Part shown: piece by piece, positions 26,384-36,160 of the stretch
Numbering within the stretch: the first letter of the stretch is position 1
Layout: each line of letters starts with the position of its first letter
Source: Chitinispirillum alkaliphilum
GTDB lineage: Bacteria > Fibrobacterota > Chitinivibrionia > Chitinivibrionales > Chitinispirillaceae
Length of the DNA: 64,000 nt
NCBI GenBank assembly: GCA_001045525.1
Contig: LDWW01000006.1
Coordinates: 62,001 to 126,000, forward strand
Direction of reading: 5' to 3'
Position numbers and translations under genes: made by a program
Notes under the pieces: generated by a model
What the model was told of the DNA's origin: nothing
Seen by the model: only the letters and a program-made list of their open reading frames with translations
The model's database searches: none

Positions 26384-28471
26384 TTAAGACCCTGCGGCCT
26401 GTTTTACGGAAGATACTCTGCTGAGATTTTTTTCATACTCTTTAAGGTATATCTGAGCCTGATTAACCACATTTTCGACCGTATACCCAAACTTCTCATC
26501 AAGAACCTGAAAAGGTGCTGAAGCTCCGAATCTCTCCATGCCAATAACCTTGCCCAAAGGTCCAGTCAGTTCCTTGAGATTTAAAGGCAGTCCGGCGGTG
26601 AGTCCCAGTACCGGAGCAGAGAAAGGGATCACAGATTCCCTGTACTCTTGTGATTGTTCATTGAAAAGCCCCTCACAAACCGCGGAGACCACTCTTGTGG
26701 CTATCCCCTTTTGGGCCAGGACTGCAGCACTTTCCACAAGTGTTATAACTTCGGAGCCGTTACCGACAAGAACAAGATCAGGTTTTCCCTCACACTCGAC
26801 TATTGTGTAGGCCCCCTTCTCTACCCCCAGAGCATCGTCATATCTGGTGGATCCAGGTTTAGAAGGCAGATCTTTTATTTTTTGCCTTGAGAGCAGAAGC
26901 GCAGTTGGTCTGTCCCTGTTTTCCAGAGCGATTTTCCAGGCTATAGTGGTTTCAGCCGGATCAGCGGGACGAAAAACCAGCATACTTAATTTCCCCTCGG
27001 GGTTAGCCATTTTTTCCAGCAGTCTGATCTGTAATTCCTGTTCGATTGGCTGGTGTGTAGGCCCATCCTCCCCTACCCTGAAGGCATCATGGGTCCAGAC
27101 ATACATAACCGGCAGTCCCATCAGAGCAGCAAGACGCACTGCGGGTTTCATATAATCAGAGAAAGCGAAGAAAGTTCCACAAACAGCCATAACACCACCG
27201 TGTGAAGCAATACCGTTCATTACAGCAGCCATAGTAAACTCAGCAACCCCGGCCTGCAGAAACGCACCGGAAAAGTCATCCTTTTTAAGAATGCTGCTCT
27301 GCTTAAGAAAACCATCGGTTTTATCGCTGTTAGAAAGATCTGCGGAAGAGACAATCATATTGTCGAACTTTTTGCCAAATTCACCAAGCACAACCCCGGA
27401 AGCTGCACGACTGGGAATGTCTGCCTTATGCTCGATACTTTCCCAATCCAGAGCAGGAATTTCATCATTGATGTAAGAACTGAGTTTGACGGCGAGGTCG
27501 GGGTTTTGCTTTTCCCACTGTGCCTGCTGTTCTTTTTTACTCTTTGCGTAAGCTCTTTTCCGGTCAAGAACTTCTTTATAGTACTGATCTACCTCAGGGA
27601 ATATCACAAACGGATTTTCCGGATCACCACCAAGTTTTTTTACGGTATCCTCAAATGATGCACCCGCGGCAGAAAGAGGCATCCCATGAGTTGCCACCTG
27701 ACACTCAAAGCTGTTTCCTTTCTCATCCACCGCTCCCTTACCCATTACAGTATTACCAATGATAAGTGTGGGACGCTGTTTTTCAGAGACAGCCTTATCG
27801 AGAGCTTCTCTTATCTGATGCTGATCGTTACCGTTTATTGTAATTACACTCCATCCCCAGGCCCTGTACTTGGCCGCGGTATCCTCACTGGTCACTTCAG
27901 ATGTGCAGCTTGAAAGCTGAATTTCATTTGAATCAAAAAACATCACAAAATTACTCAGCCCCAGATGTCCGGCTAAACGCCCCACACCCTGTGAGATCTC
28001 CTCCTGAATACCACCATCTGAAATGTAGGCATAAGTCTTGTGCGCCATCCATTCGCCGAAACGTGCCACCAGGAACCGTTCGGCAATCGCGGCACCAAGT
28101 CCCATTGCATGCCCCTGTCCAAGCGGACCCGATGTATTCTCAACTCCCCGTTTTATATCCCGCTCAGGGTGCCCGGGAGTAGGACTCCCCCACTGTCTGA
28201 AATTCTTTATTTCATCGATGGAGTAGTTGCCTGCAAGGGTAAGAGCGGAATAGAGCATGGGAGACATATGCCCCGGATCGAGATAGAAGCGATCACGGTT
28301 AAACCATGCGGGATCATCGGGATCCCAGTTGAGATACTCAGTATACAAAATGTTGATAAAATCAGCACCTCCCATGGCCCCTCCCGGGTGACCTGATTTG
28401 GCTCGCTCCACCATAGCTGCTGAAAGAATACGAATATTATCCGCGGCACGGTCGATAGTTTTGAAATCCAT
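26384..28471 (-). CDS. tkt: Transketolase
   Basis: A 695-residue transketolase, which moves two-carbon units between sugars in the pentose phosphate pathway using thiamine diphosphate. The N-terminal ThDP-binding half contains SGHPGGAMGGADF, DPGHMSPMLYS (the usual SAGHGS site is SxGHMSPM-like), GPLGQGHAMG and the GDG-N motif as SDGGIQEE, which lacks the exact GDG. The pyrimidine-binding half has AGVAEFTMAAVMNGIA, VWTHDAFRVGEDGPTHQPIEQE and the C-terminal GMERFGASAP. These are variants seen in the less common clade of long transketolases. Monocistronic; normal length. Confidence 0.9.
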   Translation of the reverse strand: MDFKTIDRAADNIRILSAAMVERAKSGHPGGAMGGADFINILYTEYLNWDPDDPAWFNRDRFYLDPGHMSPMLYSALTLAGNYSIDEIKNFRQWGSPTPGHPERDIKRGVENTSGPLGQGHAMGLGAAIAERFLVARFGEWMAHKTYAYISDGGIQEEISQGVGRLAGHLGLSNFVMFFDSNEIQLSSCTSEVTSEDTAAKYRAWGWSVITINGNDQHQIREALDKAVSEKQRPTLIIGNTVMGKGAVDEKGNSFECQVATHGMPLSAAGASFEDTVKKLGGDPENPFVIFPEVDQYYKEVLDRKRAYAKSKKEQQAQWEKQNPDLAVKLSSYINDEIPALDWESIEHKADIPSRAASGVVLGEFGKKFDNMIVSSADLSNSDKTDGFLKQSSILKKDDFSGAFLQAGVAEFTMAAVMNGIASHGGVMAVCGTFFAFSDYMKPAVRLAALMGLPVMYVWTHDAFRVGEDGPTHQPIEQELQIRLLEKMANPEGKLSMLVFRPADPAETTIAWKIALENRDRPTALLLSRQKIKDLPSKPGSTRYDDALGVEKGAYTIVECEGKPDLVLVGNGSEVITLVESAAVLAQKGIATRVVSAVCEGLFNEQSQEYRESVIPFSAPVLGLTAGLPLNLKELTGPLGKVIGMERFGASAPFQVLDEKFGYTVENVVNQAQIYLKEYEKNLSRVSSVKQAAGS

Positions 28472-28744
28472 TTGTGTGAGTACTCCTGAGAAAAAAACCG
28501 TGATATATTGAAGATTATTAAACCCGATGATGATAAATATTACCCGCAGGTGTCTGCAGAAATTGAAAAATAATTAATGCACACCCTAAAAAGCATTTTT
28601 CCCTGAACTGCTGATCTGTTCCATTTAACTCAAAAGTGGCGTTTCCTTTGAGAATTTTTCAGGCGAGCCGCTTTGAGGGCGGGCTTTGACCGGCATACTC
28701 TTTGCACCTTTTTCACTTTGGTCAGAATGCCCTGTGGAGGATTG

Positions 28745-29794
28745 GTGTCAAAGGATATTTTCTACTTTTTAATTGCAATAATTTTATCCTTTCTTGTTTT
28801 CCTGCTCGATATCTTGTTGGGACCTCAGGGATATGTGGAATGGGTCCTCTACTCTATTCCTCTTGTAGTCGTCTACAACGCTAAACGCATTGCTTATACA
28901 TACCTGATTCTTGGACTCTCAACCGTACTACTCTACTTAGCCATGCCCTATTCTCTTGTCTACCAGATCAACCCAACCGTATCCCTAATCAACAGGTCTG
29001 AAGGTCTGATTACCTTCCTGATTTTCTCTTTTATCATAAATAACCTCATCAAAGCGAGGCATAATTTAGAACAATCAAACTTATCTCTGCAGAGTAAAAC
29101 AGAAGAACTAAGCTATCTCAACAAGGAGCTTGAGTCTTTCAGCTACTCTGTTTCCCACGATCTGCGCACCCCCCTTTCAACAATAAAAGGGTTTGGCGAT
29201 ATCATAATTGAAGACCATGCAAACACCCTGGATAAAGAGGTTTTGGATTATGTCAGGGTGATTAATTCTGAAGCAAAGAAAATGGGGCAGCTTATAAATG
29301 ATATGCTTAGATTATCCAGAGTTTCACGTACTGAGCTTAATCCTGAAGAACTCGATTTAACTGAAATCATCACCTCCATTGTAGATGAACTGAGGCAAAA
29401 ACAACCTCATAAGAAGGTAACCGTTAGAATCGAAGAAAATTTATCCCTCATTGCAGATAAAAACCTGTTACAAATTGCACTCTCCAATCTTTTAAACAAT
29501 GCCTGGAAATACAGTAGTAAAAACGACAAAGCGGTCATTGAGGTGGGGAAAACCGAAATAAATGGAAAAACAACCTATTTTGTCAGGGACAACGGGGTGG
29601 GATTTGACCAAAGGAGAGCTTCTGAGTTGTTTATTCCATTCAATCGCCTCCATTCCCAACAGGAGTTTAAGGGAACGGGAGTGGGATTATCCATAGTGAG
29701 TGCGGTAATAAAAAGACATGGTGGTGAGATCTGGGCAGAAGGCAAAAGGGGAAAAGGAGCAGTTTTCTATTTTACAATACCCCGCAGGTTATAA
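28745..29794 (+). CDS. Membrane-bound sensor histidine kinase
   Basis: A kinase of about 349 residues from GTG 28745, which has GGAGG just upstream (spacing four); upstream in-frame starts at 28673 (TTG) and 28727 (ATG) are alternatives. Three or four membrane segments fill the first 110 residues. A short coiled coil is followed by the HisKA dimerisation helix with phospho-acceptor His in YSVSHDLRTPLS, then a HATPase domain with N-box LSNLLNNAWKYS, G1 VRDNGVGFD and G2 GTGVGLSIV. No periplasmic sensor domain of size is present and no response regulator gene is adjacent, so it is an orphan kinase. Function unknown. Confidence 0.88.
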   Translation: MSKDIFYFLIAIILSFLVFLLDILLGPQGYVEWVLYSIPLVVVYNAKRIAYTYLILGLSTVLLYLAMPYSLVYQINPTVSLINRSEGLITFLIFSFIINNLIKARHNLEQSNLSLQSKTEELSYLNKELESFSYSVSHDLRTPLSTIKGFGDIIIEDHANTLDKEVLDYVRVINSEAKKMGQLINDMLRLSRVSRTELNPEELDLTEIITSIVDELRQKQPHKKVTVRIEENLSLIADKNLLQIALSNLLNNAWKYSSKNDKAVIEVGKTEINGKTTYFVRDNGVGFDQRRASELFIPFNRLHSQQEFKGTGVGLSIVSAVIKRHGGEIWAEGKRGKGAVFYFTIPRRL

Positions 29795-29925
29795 AGTATC
29801 GGCTGACCGATCCTGCAAATTGTGTCAAAAACATCCTGTGTATAATTTGTCTGTAAAGCTTAGGTTGATGCCTATGCACATCCAGCGGGAAAACCTGAAA
29901 GAGGACCAGTGCAGTCCGAGCATAA

Positions 29926-30012
29926 TGCAAATAAAACAGCTGAATATTACGGGTACGCCGCGAGGCGTTGCGGCCAAACGTTGTTTTTCAAAAGCTCACC
30001 GTCGTACGTGTT
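29926..30012. repeat. Dispersed repeat R2, copy A
   Basis: About 87 bases nearly identical to 38005-38097 and, in its 3' half, to 30312-30369. It has an internal GCCGC...GCGGC stem and ends in the CTCACCGTCGTACG block. The (GAGTGAC)n array starts four bases later. No coding function. Confidence 0.7.
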
Positions 30013-30015
30013 TTG

Positions 30016-30064
30016 GAGTGACGAGTGACGAGTGACGAGTGACGAGTGACGAGTGACGAGTGTC
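30016..30064. repeat. Short tandem repeat (GAGTGAC)7
   Basis: Seven head-to-tail copies of the 7-mer GAGTGAC, the last with one change. It directly follows repeat R2 copy A. Confidence 0.9.
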
Positions 30065-30311
30065 GAGTGGTGGAGGTGAGATAAGGAAATTCCACATTCC
30101 GCTCAACATTTCCTGTTCCGCTGGTCCTGTAGGGACGATATGTCTGTGTTTGTATGCCACGAATGAGAATAGATGCTTTTAGGGCTAAAGGGTTCATATT
30201 GCGTCACCCCCTACCGGCTCTGTCTTAAGTGTAAGTTGTTCAGGGGGGACGCACAGGTATTTGTGGTAGTAGGAATGGAGATAAAAGAGCAGGATTTTTC
30301 TGGTTGGGCAC

Positions 30312-30369
30312 GGAGTCGTTGCGGCCAAACGTTGTTTTTCAATAGCTCACCGTCGTACGTGTTAAGGGT
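30312..30369. repeat. Dispersed repeat R2, copy B (3' half)
   Basis: Shares the GTCGTTGCGGCCAAACG block and the CTCACCGTCGTACGTG block with R2 copies A and C. The 5' half of the element is absent here. Confidence 0.65.
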
Positions 30370-30975
30370 CCCCGTGGTGTGTCGAAGTGTCTGCTGCTGA
30401 ATTCGCACAAATCCATAAGATGACCGCCGGTTCGATGCGCACAATGCCCTATTCCAGATTCAGTGTCGATACTTGTGGTATAACGAGGGCCTACGACCAG
30501 GTGGCGATGTCTCGACTGGTCGGCCATACCCTGTGTTGTCTCATCTCCCCCTGCATGATTAGCCGAACCGCTGACGAAAAAAATTGTGTCTCCAGACCTC
30601 GCAAGCCAGGTGCTTGGCATTTCCCAAGTCCGGCATACAGTCTGCGATAGAGGGAATACCTCGTAACCATGAGATTTTCCAGCCGCTGGGCTTCCTGACT
30701 GAAGTGATGCACCACCTTTTTAACAAGGGCGAGCTCCATCATAGGTCATAAAGGTTATTCGCTCTGTACCGGTTACACTGAATAATCGATCTGTTAGGTT
30801 TTTTGAACAGAATAACTTTCAATGGGACATTTTGCGAGATTGCTTGATTGATCAAAACTGTCCTGCTTCTACCTGTTAAATTATTTATATTACAACGAAC
30901 TTGCTATTTTGAACCGGTGATATATCATTTCAAAAAACTGCAAAAACAAACACATATGAGATCATTGACTGAGAG
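30370..30975. other. Region with no convincing gene
   Basis: Open frames exist on both strands (30387-30650 plus; 30339-30620 and 30491-30742 minus). The minus-strand frame 30491-30742 has a protein-like helical composition, but none has a ribosome site or recognisable motif. It may be decayed coding DNA. Confidence 0.4.
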
Positions 30976-31504
30976 GTGGTCAAAGTCAAACATTTTACTA
31001 TTACTAAACCAAACCCTGATGTCCTGATTTTCGAAAAATCAAAGCTTAAACACATCTGGTTTTTATTGCTCCATGCATTTTTCTTTATAATATGGTACAG
31101 AGTGGCAATTTCCTCTATAGATGCCTCACTTGACCAAACCGTCAGGTATTTTGTTTATTTACTTCCTTTATTGGCGGTTGGAAGTGTAATAAAATCATTG
31201 AAAATTGTAATCGGAGGAGAATCTTTCACCTTCGATTCTGGATGTAAAACTATCCTTAAAAATTATAACAGAATCGCTATTATTTGATGATGTTAAAAAT
31301 GTTCATATCAGAACAGTCAGGGATCGGGACAGTCGGAGAATGTACTTGCTATCTATTGTTAAAAAAGATGAAAACAAGATAAAAATCGAGCGCTGCAATG
31401 ACTATGATGAGATATTGGCTGCTGCAGAAGACATCGCTGATGTGCTCGATATTGAGATTGTAACAAAATCCCATGGTTATGGTTCACTGATTAATGCTAA
31501 ATAA
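30976..31504 (+). pseudogene. Two-TM hypothetical membrane protein with a frameshift
   Basis: From GTG 30976 the first frame encodes two membrane segments (about residues 31-50 and 60-80) and a soluble start (GGESFTFDSG), then stops at 31287. The +1 frame continues without a break as LLFDDVKNVHIRTVRDRDSR and onward for about 70 residues to a stop at 31504. Together they would make one protein of about 175 residues with two membrane helices and a small cytoplasmic domain like bacterial PH-type modules. The shift lies near 31275-31285. No named family. Confidence 0.5.
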
Positions 31505-31912
31505 TCTGAATAACAAAATGAAATATTAACAACTAATAACACAATCGGATCACAAGATCACCAATGACCATAAGCCATATGAAAGTAAATCTGAAATAAA
31601 TCAGCTACAAATCAAAATATCAGAACCGAATGGATATTTATTAGCTTGTTGACAACTCATAACACATTAATGTGGTCTTTCAGTCACCCCTCAATGCTGG
31701 CTACAGCACGCGCCACAGTTCGACATGGAGTTCACTGCAGGCATTAAGGCAATGCTATCCCGCTGTCGGGCAGAGTGAAAATCAACACCAAATATGTAGG
31801 GATATTCCTGTTCTCAAAGCTCTGAAAGAGCAACCAGTTACAGCCCGGGGTTTCCTTAACCCAAGGCTGAATGTCCCATAAGTTTCTCCGGAGCCTGAAA
31901 ATTCCTATCCCT
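31505..31912. other. Intergenic, no gene seen
   Basis: About 400 bases between the broken membrane-protein gene and the GH5 gene. Open frames here are shadows or lack start signals. No clear terminator for the GH5 gene. Confidence 0.45.
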
Positions 31913-33661
31913 TTACTTAAGTCTAAGGGCTTGCTCCATGCCAGGGAGCAGATCATTATTGTTATCAAAAGTTCCAAACCAAACGGCCCATGGAATATCA
32001 AGCTCAGAAAAAATATCAATTATCGCAGTGAAATAATTAACAAGCGAATTCTGATCAGCCTGTACCTGATAAGCGCCAAATTCATTACAGATTATGGCAA
32101 CATTATGTTCGATCGCCCAGTTTTTTGCAGGAATAATCTTATTCATCATTGCATTTTTGTTTCCATGCCTATAATACTCCTGAAATTGACTTTTCACCCA
32201 CTGAGGAGCTGCATCACTGATTCCAAAATGAGATAACTCAGTCGACCATGAATCTTTACTGTATGGGAAATGCGTATTTTTCGAATGTTCTAATCCCTCA
32301 GCCCAACTTGCCCCCTGATGAGTGAATATGAATGGTTCATAGAAATGGAACGCATAGATAATGTTGCCGTCATCCGGAGCAAATGGAGTGTTTTGGACCA
32401 GAACTTCGATATCATACCAGCGTGATTCACCATAAATAACGGTATGCCGGGTATTTACTTTCCGAATGGAATCAAGCATCTCCTGTGCAAGAATTCGCCA
32501 TTGATCATTGGGTACATCGTCATAAATTCCGGGTTCATTGGTAAGTTCAAAGAAAATATCATCCCGGTCAATAGTTGCGCAGAAGTAAGCAACTGCTTTC
32601 CAGCAATTAGCTGCCATGGCCCGATATCCGGGATCTATAACTGTATTTCTGTTTAGGCTTCCGTCATATTGATGATAGTCTATAGTGAGAGACATATTAT
32701 TACGATTAGTCCACAACAGAAGAGAATCTATAATTTCAAAAAGTGTAGAATCAAGGGTGAACGGCTCCGTCCCTGCTATAACATCATCACGATTGATTAC
32801 CCACTTATCAAGATCAATTGGGAGGCGGATTCCTTTAAAACCCTGAGATGCGAATTTATCTATTCGTGCACCATCGTAGACATATTCTCCGGTAAACGGC
32901 ACATCCACTTCAAGCCAGTTAGTGAGGTTTACACCTTTGGTAAGATAACGTTTCGCTTTTTCGTGAAGGGGATTTGTGATAGACTTGGTTGAAACTTCGA
33001 TCAAATCTGGAATCTCAGGTTCAAGTATTTTCATGTCATTGCGGGGAGTGAAAGGGATCTGTTTTTTCAAATAAAAATACTCCACCATAAAGGATCCTGA
33101 ATCTCCAGTCTTACCGTTCACACGCCAGGCAAATCCACTAATCCTTTTGGGGGGAAAGGGTATCTGTTTTCCCCAGTTAGGTTGATTGAGATCTCTGTTA
33201 AAGCTAATTTGGACAGTTTTCCAGTCTGAAGAGGAAGGTACTTTGAATTCATGATGGGCCCAATCGGTAACCAGATCTGTTTCGGCGATAAAAACATGGG
33301 CATCACCTTTATATCTGTACATAATCCCATCAAATTCTGAGGCGTCATACAAAGGTGTGTTAGGTCGAAGTGATAAAGTAACGTATGGGTCCCATTGATA
33401 CTCTTTCTTATCAAGCACATACTCTACTTTACCAACAGTTTTGCCATTTATGATAGACTCCGCATAATTTACAACAGACCCTCCGTTATCATTTTGATCA
33501 CTATGTGTGAACAGGTGAAAGCCTTCTGGTAGTTTCTGATCGAAGTTATGGATCAGAAGATCACTTTCATTTATATCGGTATGTTCATTTGAAGTTATGT
33601 TAGTGTTGCAATAAGAAAACATAAATACAAGAAATAAAATCATTCCAAGAGTTTTAACCAT
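31913..33661 (-). CDS. Secreted GH5 glycosidase (endoglucanase-like) with N-terminal CBM11/CIA30-like domain
   Basis: A 582-residue secreted enzyme. After a signal sequence (1 to about 18, possible lipoprotein Cys18) comes a beta-sandwich of the CIA30/CBM11 type (about 35-202, with FDGIMYRYKGD and SGFAWRVNG) that would bind glucan. The GH5 barrel follows (about 235-580): GFKGIRLPID, the acid/base E376 in FFELTNEPG, the HFYEPF strand and the nucleophile E527 in IICNEFGAY. The expected activity is cleavage of cellulose or a related beta-1,4-glucan. It is isolated among decayed DNA but intact. No other hydrolase gene is adjacent. Confidence 0.9.
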   Translation of the reverse strand: MVKTLGMILFLVFMFSYCNTNITSNEHTDINESDLLIHNFDQKLPEGFHLFTHSDQNDNGGSVVNYAESIINGKTVGKVEYVLDKKEYQWDPYVTLSLRPNTPLYDASEFDGIMYRYKGDAHVFIAETDLVTDWAHHEFKVPSSSDWKTVQISFNRDLNQPNWGKQIPFPPKRISGFAWRVNGKTGDSGSFMVEYFYLKKQIPFTPRNDMKILEPEIPDLIEVSTKSITNPLHEKAKRYLTKGVNLTNWLEVDVPFTGEYVYDGARIDKFASQGFKGIRLPIDLDKWVINRDDVIAGTEPFTLDSTLFEIIDSLLLWTNRNNMSLTIDYHQYDGSLNRNTVIDPGYRAMAANCWKAVAYFCATIDRDDIFFELTNEPGIYDDVPNDQWRILAQEMLDSIRKVNTRHTVIYGESRWYDIEVLVQNTPFAPDDGNIIYAFHFYEPFIFTHQGASWAEGLEHSKNTHFPYSKDSWSTELSHFGISDAAPQWVKSQFQEYYRHGNKNAMMNKIIPAKNWAIEHNVAIICNEFGAYQVQADQNSLVNYFTAIIDIFSELDIPWAVWFGTFDNNNDLLPGMEQALRLK

Positions 33662-33933
33662 AAAACAGCTCCAATTAGGTGGGTTAATTTAGATGGGCAG
33701 AATCTGACATATACAATGTAAATATAATTAACTCAGGTTTCAAAGCGTTCAGAAAAGTTTATTATTTGGGCTACCACAAAAGTACCAGTTTTATTATATA
33801 TCAAAAACATTCCCGCCGATAGTACTGGAAAGATGCAGATGGGAATTTCTCAGCTGCAGCGGACCTTGTCGCTGCTGGGCTGGCTTATAAGGTAGGTTAA
33901 CCATTTTACAACTAAACACATTCAATTTCGATC

Positions 33934-34662
33934 TCATGGCAATAAATTTTTCGAATAATACCCCATTGATGTGTCACAAGCATTAATTGTAAACAATTCT
34001 TTTAATTCGAATTTTTTGGTTACAATGGAATCAATTTCATTACTTGAGAAATTTCCATACTCATATATCACTTTCCTTGTTAAAAAATTTATACGCGTTT
34101 TGATAATTTCACCAGTATTACGTTTTGCGATGTTATCTTCAATCCCAATTAGCACAATTTTTCCATTTTGATATCTGTATTTATAGGTTCTGTTTCCTAA
34201 TGACCAGGAACCAGCACTCATCCAAAAATGCAAATCAATTGATATTACACCGTTTTCGTTGATTGATATCGAGGATAATGGCTCCTCCGCATTACACATT
34301 TTATACGGAACAAGTGTTCTGGCCTCCACAACTTTCTTATATTTTCCATTTCTATTTTTAAAAAATATTCCAAGCACTCTATCATTAGTATTTTCCATTT
34401 TATCCATACAACAATTCTTTATTTTTGAAGAATCGTTTGATTGTGCTACAATAATCAGATCTTCAAGGCTATTATTGTTAATATCGCCTTTACAAGTATA
34501 TATGATTTCCCAATTTTTTGGAACAAGTTCTCCAATTGATTTACCTTCTTGATTAAGTGACGTATCGACAACATTTTGTTCCTCGGCATCTGTTACAGAA
34601 AAAGTCTCCACAGAAATAAATACAATGGATAAGATTAGAAATCCTAATTTGGAGAAAAGCAT
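33934..34662 (-). CDS. Secreted hypothetical protein with FG-GAP/VCBS-like calcium loop
   Basis: A 242-residue protein with a signal peptide (about 1-26). The segment GDINNNSLEDLIIVAQ (about 58-73) resembles the calcium-binding loop of FG-GAP/VCBS repeats and of small secreted proteins that report net charge or lysis. Beta-rich strands follow (SISINENGVISIDLHFWMSAG, YKYRYQNGKIVLIG). Composition is strongly AT-rich compared with the first 30 kb, suggesting transfer. No family firmly recognised. Confidence 0.65.
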   Translation of the reverse strand: MLFSKLGFLILSIVFISVETFSVTDAEEQNVVDTSLNQEGKSIGELVPKNWEIIYTCKGDINNNSLEDLIIVAQSNDSSKIKNCCMDKMENTNDRVLGIFFKNRNGKYKKVVEARTLVPYKMCNAEEPLSSISINENGVISIDLHFWMSAGSWSLGNRTYKYRYQNGKIVLIGIEDNIAKRNTGEIIKTRINFLTRKVIYEYGNFSSNEIDSIVTKKFELKELFTINACDTSMGYYSKNLLP

Positions 34663-35297
34663 AATTAATCCTTGCCATTTGCAGCTTTTATGGTATCAAT
34701 TTTTCCGTGCGGTTCTTCGGTCTTTTGCCTTTTCATGCGCAAAACGTCCCTGCTAATTCAGGAAGATTTGTACTTGGCCTGTTGTAAGATGTGCTCCCCG
34801 TTCTTATTCCTTTTCCGGCGGCGGCTCCTTTTGTTTTTGTATTCATAGACAAGCGCGTAAATACCATATATTTGTTTACCCCTCAGTTTTTTGATTCTAA
34901 AAATTTCAAACCTCTTTATATAATCATGACAGTCATCGAAAACGACAGTTTCATCAACTTAACAACCTTAAATTCCTCTTGATGCTCCGTTAGGTGTCAT
35001 TTAAGCGTGCCTGACAAGAACAAAATTATTAGAGTAAAGATATTTTTATCCTCTTTGGTTTATTTAAGGTATTCCTTGCCTGAGCCTGCAGGCTACCACC
35101 TCACCATCGGCTATCGCCAGAAGTGCGTGTTCACCGTCAAAATGAACCCCCATGCCCGGCACTGTATTTCCCTAAGAAAAAAAACGTCCTGTTCTGTTAA
35201 TATTCAGATCAAATGAATCCTGAGCGCCTTTACCCTCGATCGGATGAATTAAATCGCATTTCATTTTACCTTATTCTTACAAAACGAATTATACAGG
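34663..35297. other. Region with decayed coding remnants
   Basis: No intact gene. On the minus strand 35081-35150 reads GVHFDGEHALLAIADGEVVA, a pattern like the LAIADGEVVA strand of M23-type peptidases, but stops close on both sides. A second short frame lies at 34800-34950. ACACCTAACGG on the minus strand near 34995 resembles an attC R'' box. Confidence 0.35.
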
Positions 35298-35918
35298 TTA
35301 ATATATTTTAGCAATTGCCCTTACTAAAGATGCTTCAGCATGAATTTTTAATGGGAACACAAAAATGTCAAATACTTTAATGTTTAGAATTTTTTCAAGA
35401 TTGGTAAGGTTTTCAAGTATTAAAATACCGTTCTTAAATAACTTAATATGCTCTTCAAACGGGAATCTATCAGGGGATGGTGAATCAATTCCTAATATTT
35501 TGACTTTTTTTTCAATTAACAAATCGATAACTTCTGTTTCGAAAATCGGATATTGGGTGAAATAGTTTTCTTGATAGTAACAACTACTATGTCCGGTGCA
35601 AAATATAATTATATCATTACTACAAATAATATCTTCTTGAAAATCACACCTCTTAATCGTTCTTTTTCCCCTGACATCAAATATTTTTCCAGGTCCGGTA
35701 AAATTATTTAAGTCAATTTCAGATATTGTCTTATTATCACGAATCAAATGACTTGAAATATCAATGTGAGTACCTGTATGCATCCCAATTTCTAGACGAG
35801 AGTTATTATACTTGTGAGTTTTTATAGTTTTATCCAAATACAAATTCATTTTGTTATCAAAGCAATGCACGGGCATTCCATTTTCAATTTTATGACTAAG
35901 ATCAATTAATCTACCCAT
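35298..35918 (-). CDS. Cyclase/kynurenine-formamidase-like metal hydrolase
   Basis: A 206-residue protein from ATG 35918 (GGGG lies before it; a TTG start at 35936 is the alternative). It carries the metal-binding signature of the cyclase family (PF04199 type), HTGTHIDISSHL at about 48-59, plus the downstream ILGIDSPSPDR segment. Family members include bacterial kynurenine formamidase and isatin hydrolase, which are zinc or manganese enzymes. The substrate here is unknown. AT-rich; minus strand like its neighbours, separated from the GNAT gene by a foldable attC-like stretch, as for gene cassettes. Confidence 0.82.
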   Translation of the reverse strand: MGRLIDLSHKIENGMPVHCFDNKMNLYLDKTIKTHKYNNSRLEIGMHTGTHIDISSHLIRDNKTISEIDLNNFTGPGKIFDVRGKRTIKRCDFQEDIICSNDIIIFCTGHSSCYYQENYFTQYPIFETEVIDLLIEKKVKILGIDSPSPDRFPFEEHIKLFKNGILILENLTNLEKILNIKVFDIFVFPLKIHAEASLVRAIAKIY

Positions 35919-35997
35919 ATTGAAACCCCGGTTCAATTTACATCAGCAATGCGTCTATCTTTCATTATTCTTATTCTTTTCTTTTGAACAAAATTTT

Positions 35998-36110
35998 GCC
36001 GATAACGTTCCGAGGCTATATGAATATTTGCGTAACGTAGCAGATCAAAATTTTTTGGGTGAAGCGAAGCGGAACCATTTAGTTTGATGTTGTAAGATGT
36101 GTTGCCACTC
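35998..36110 (-). other. Possible degenerate attC-like site
   Basis: Downstream of the GNAT gene on the minus strand: CTTACAACATC, then TAAATGGTTCCGCTTCGCTT, then TTTTGATCTGC and GTTACGC or GTTATCGG. ATCAAA pairs with TTTTGAT. The boxes only partly fit integron attC consensus, so this is tentative. Confidence 0.3.
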
Positions 36111-36160
36111 ACTTTCCTTAGTTTAATCCCTTCGGCACCGTATTCCTTAAATTTGTTTAT

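Noticed and set aside
30339-30742. Overlapping minus-strand frames
   Set aside because: Protein-like composition in part, but no start signal, no family and opposing frames equally open.
35081-35150. M23-peptidase-like peptide on the minus strand
   Set aside because: Only about 23 residues fit and stops lie close on both sides; noted in the region entry but not called as a gene.
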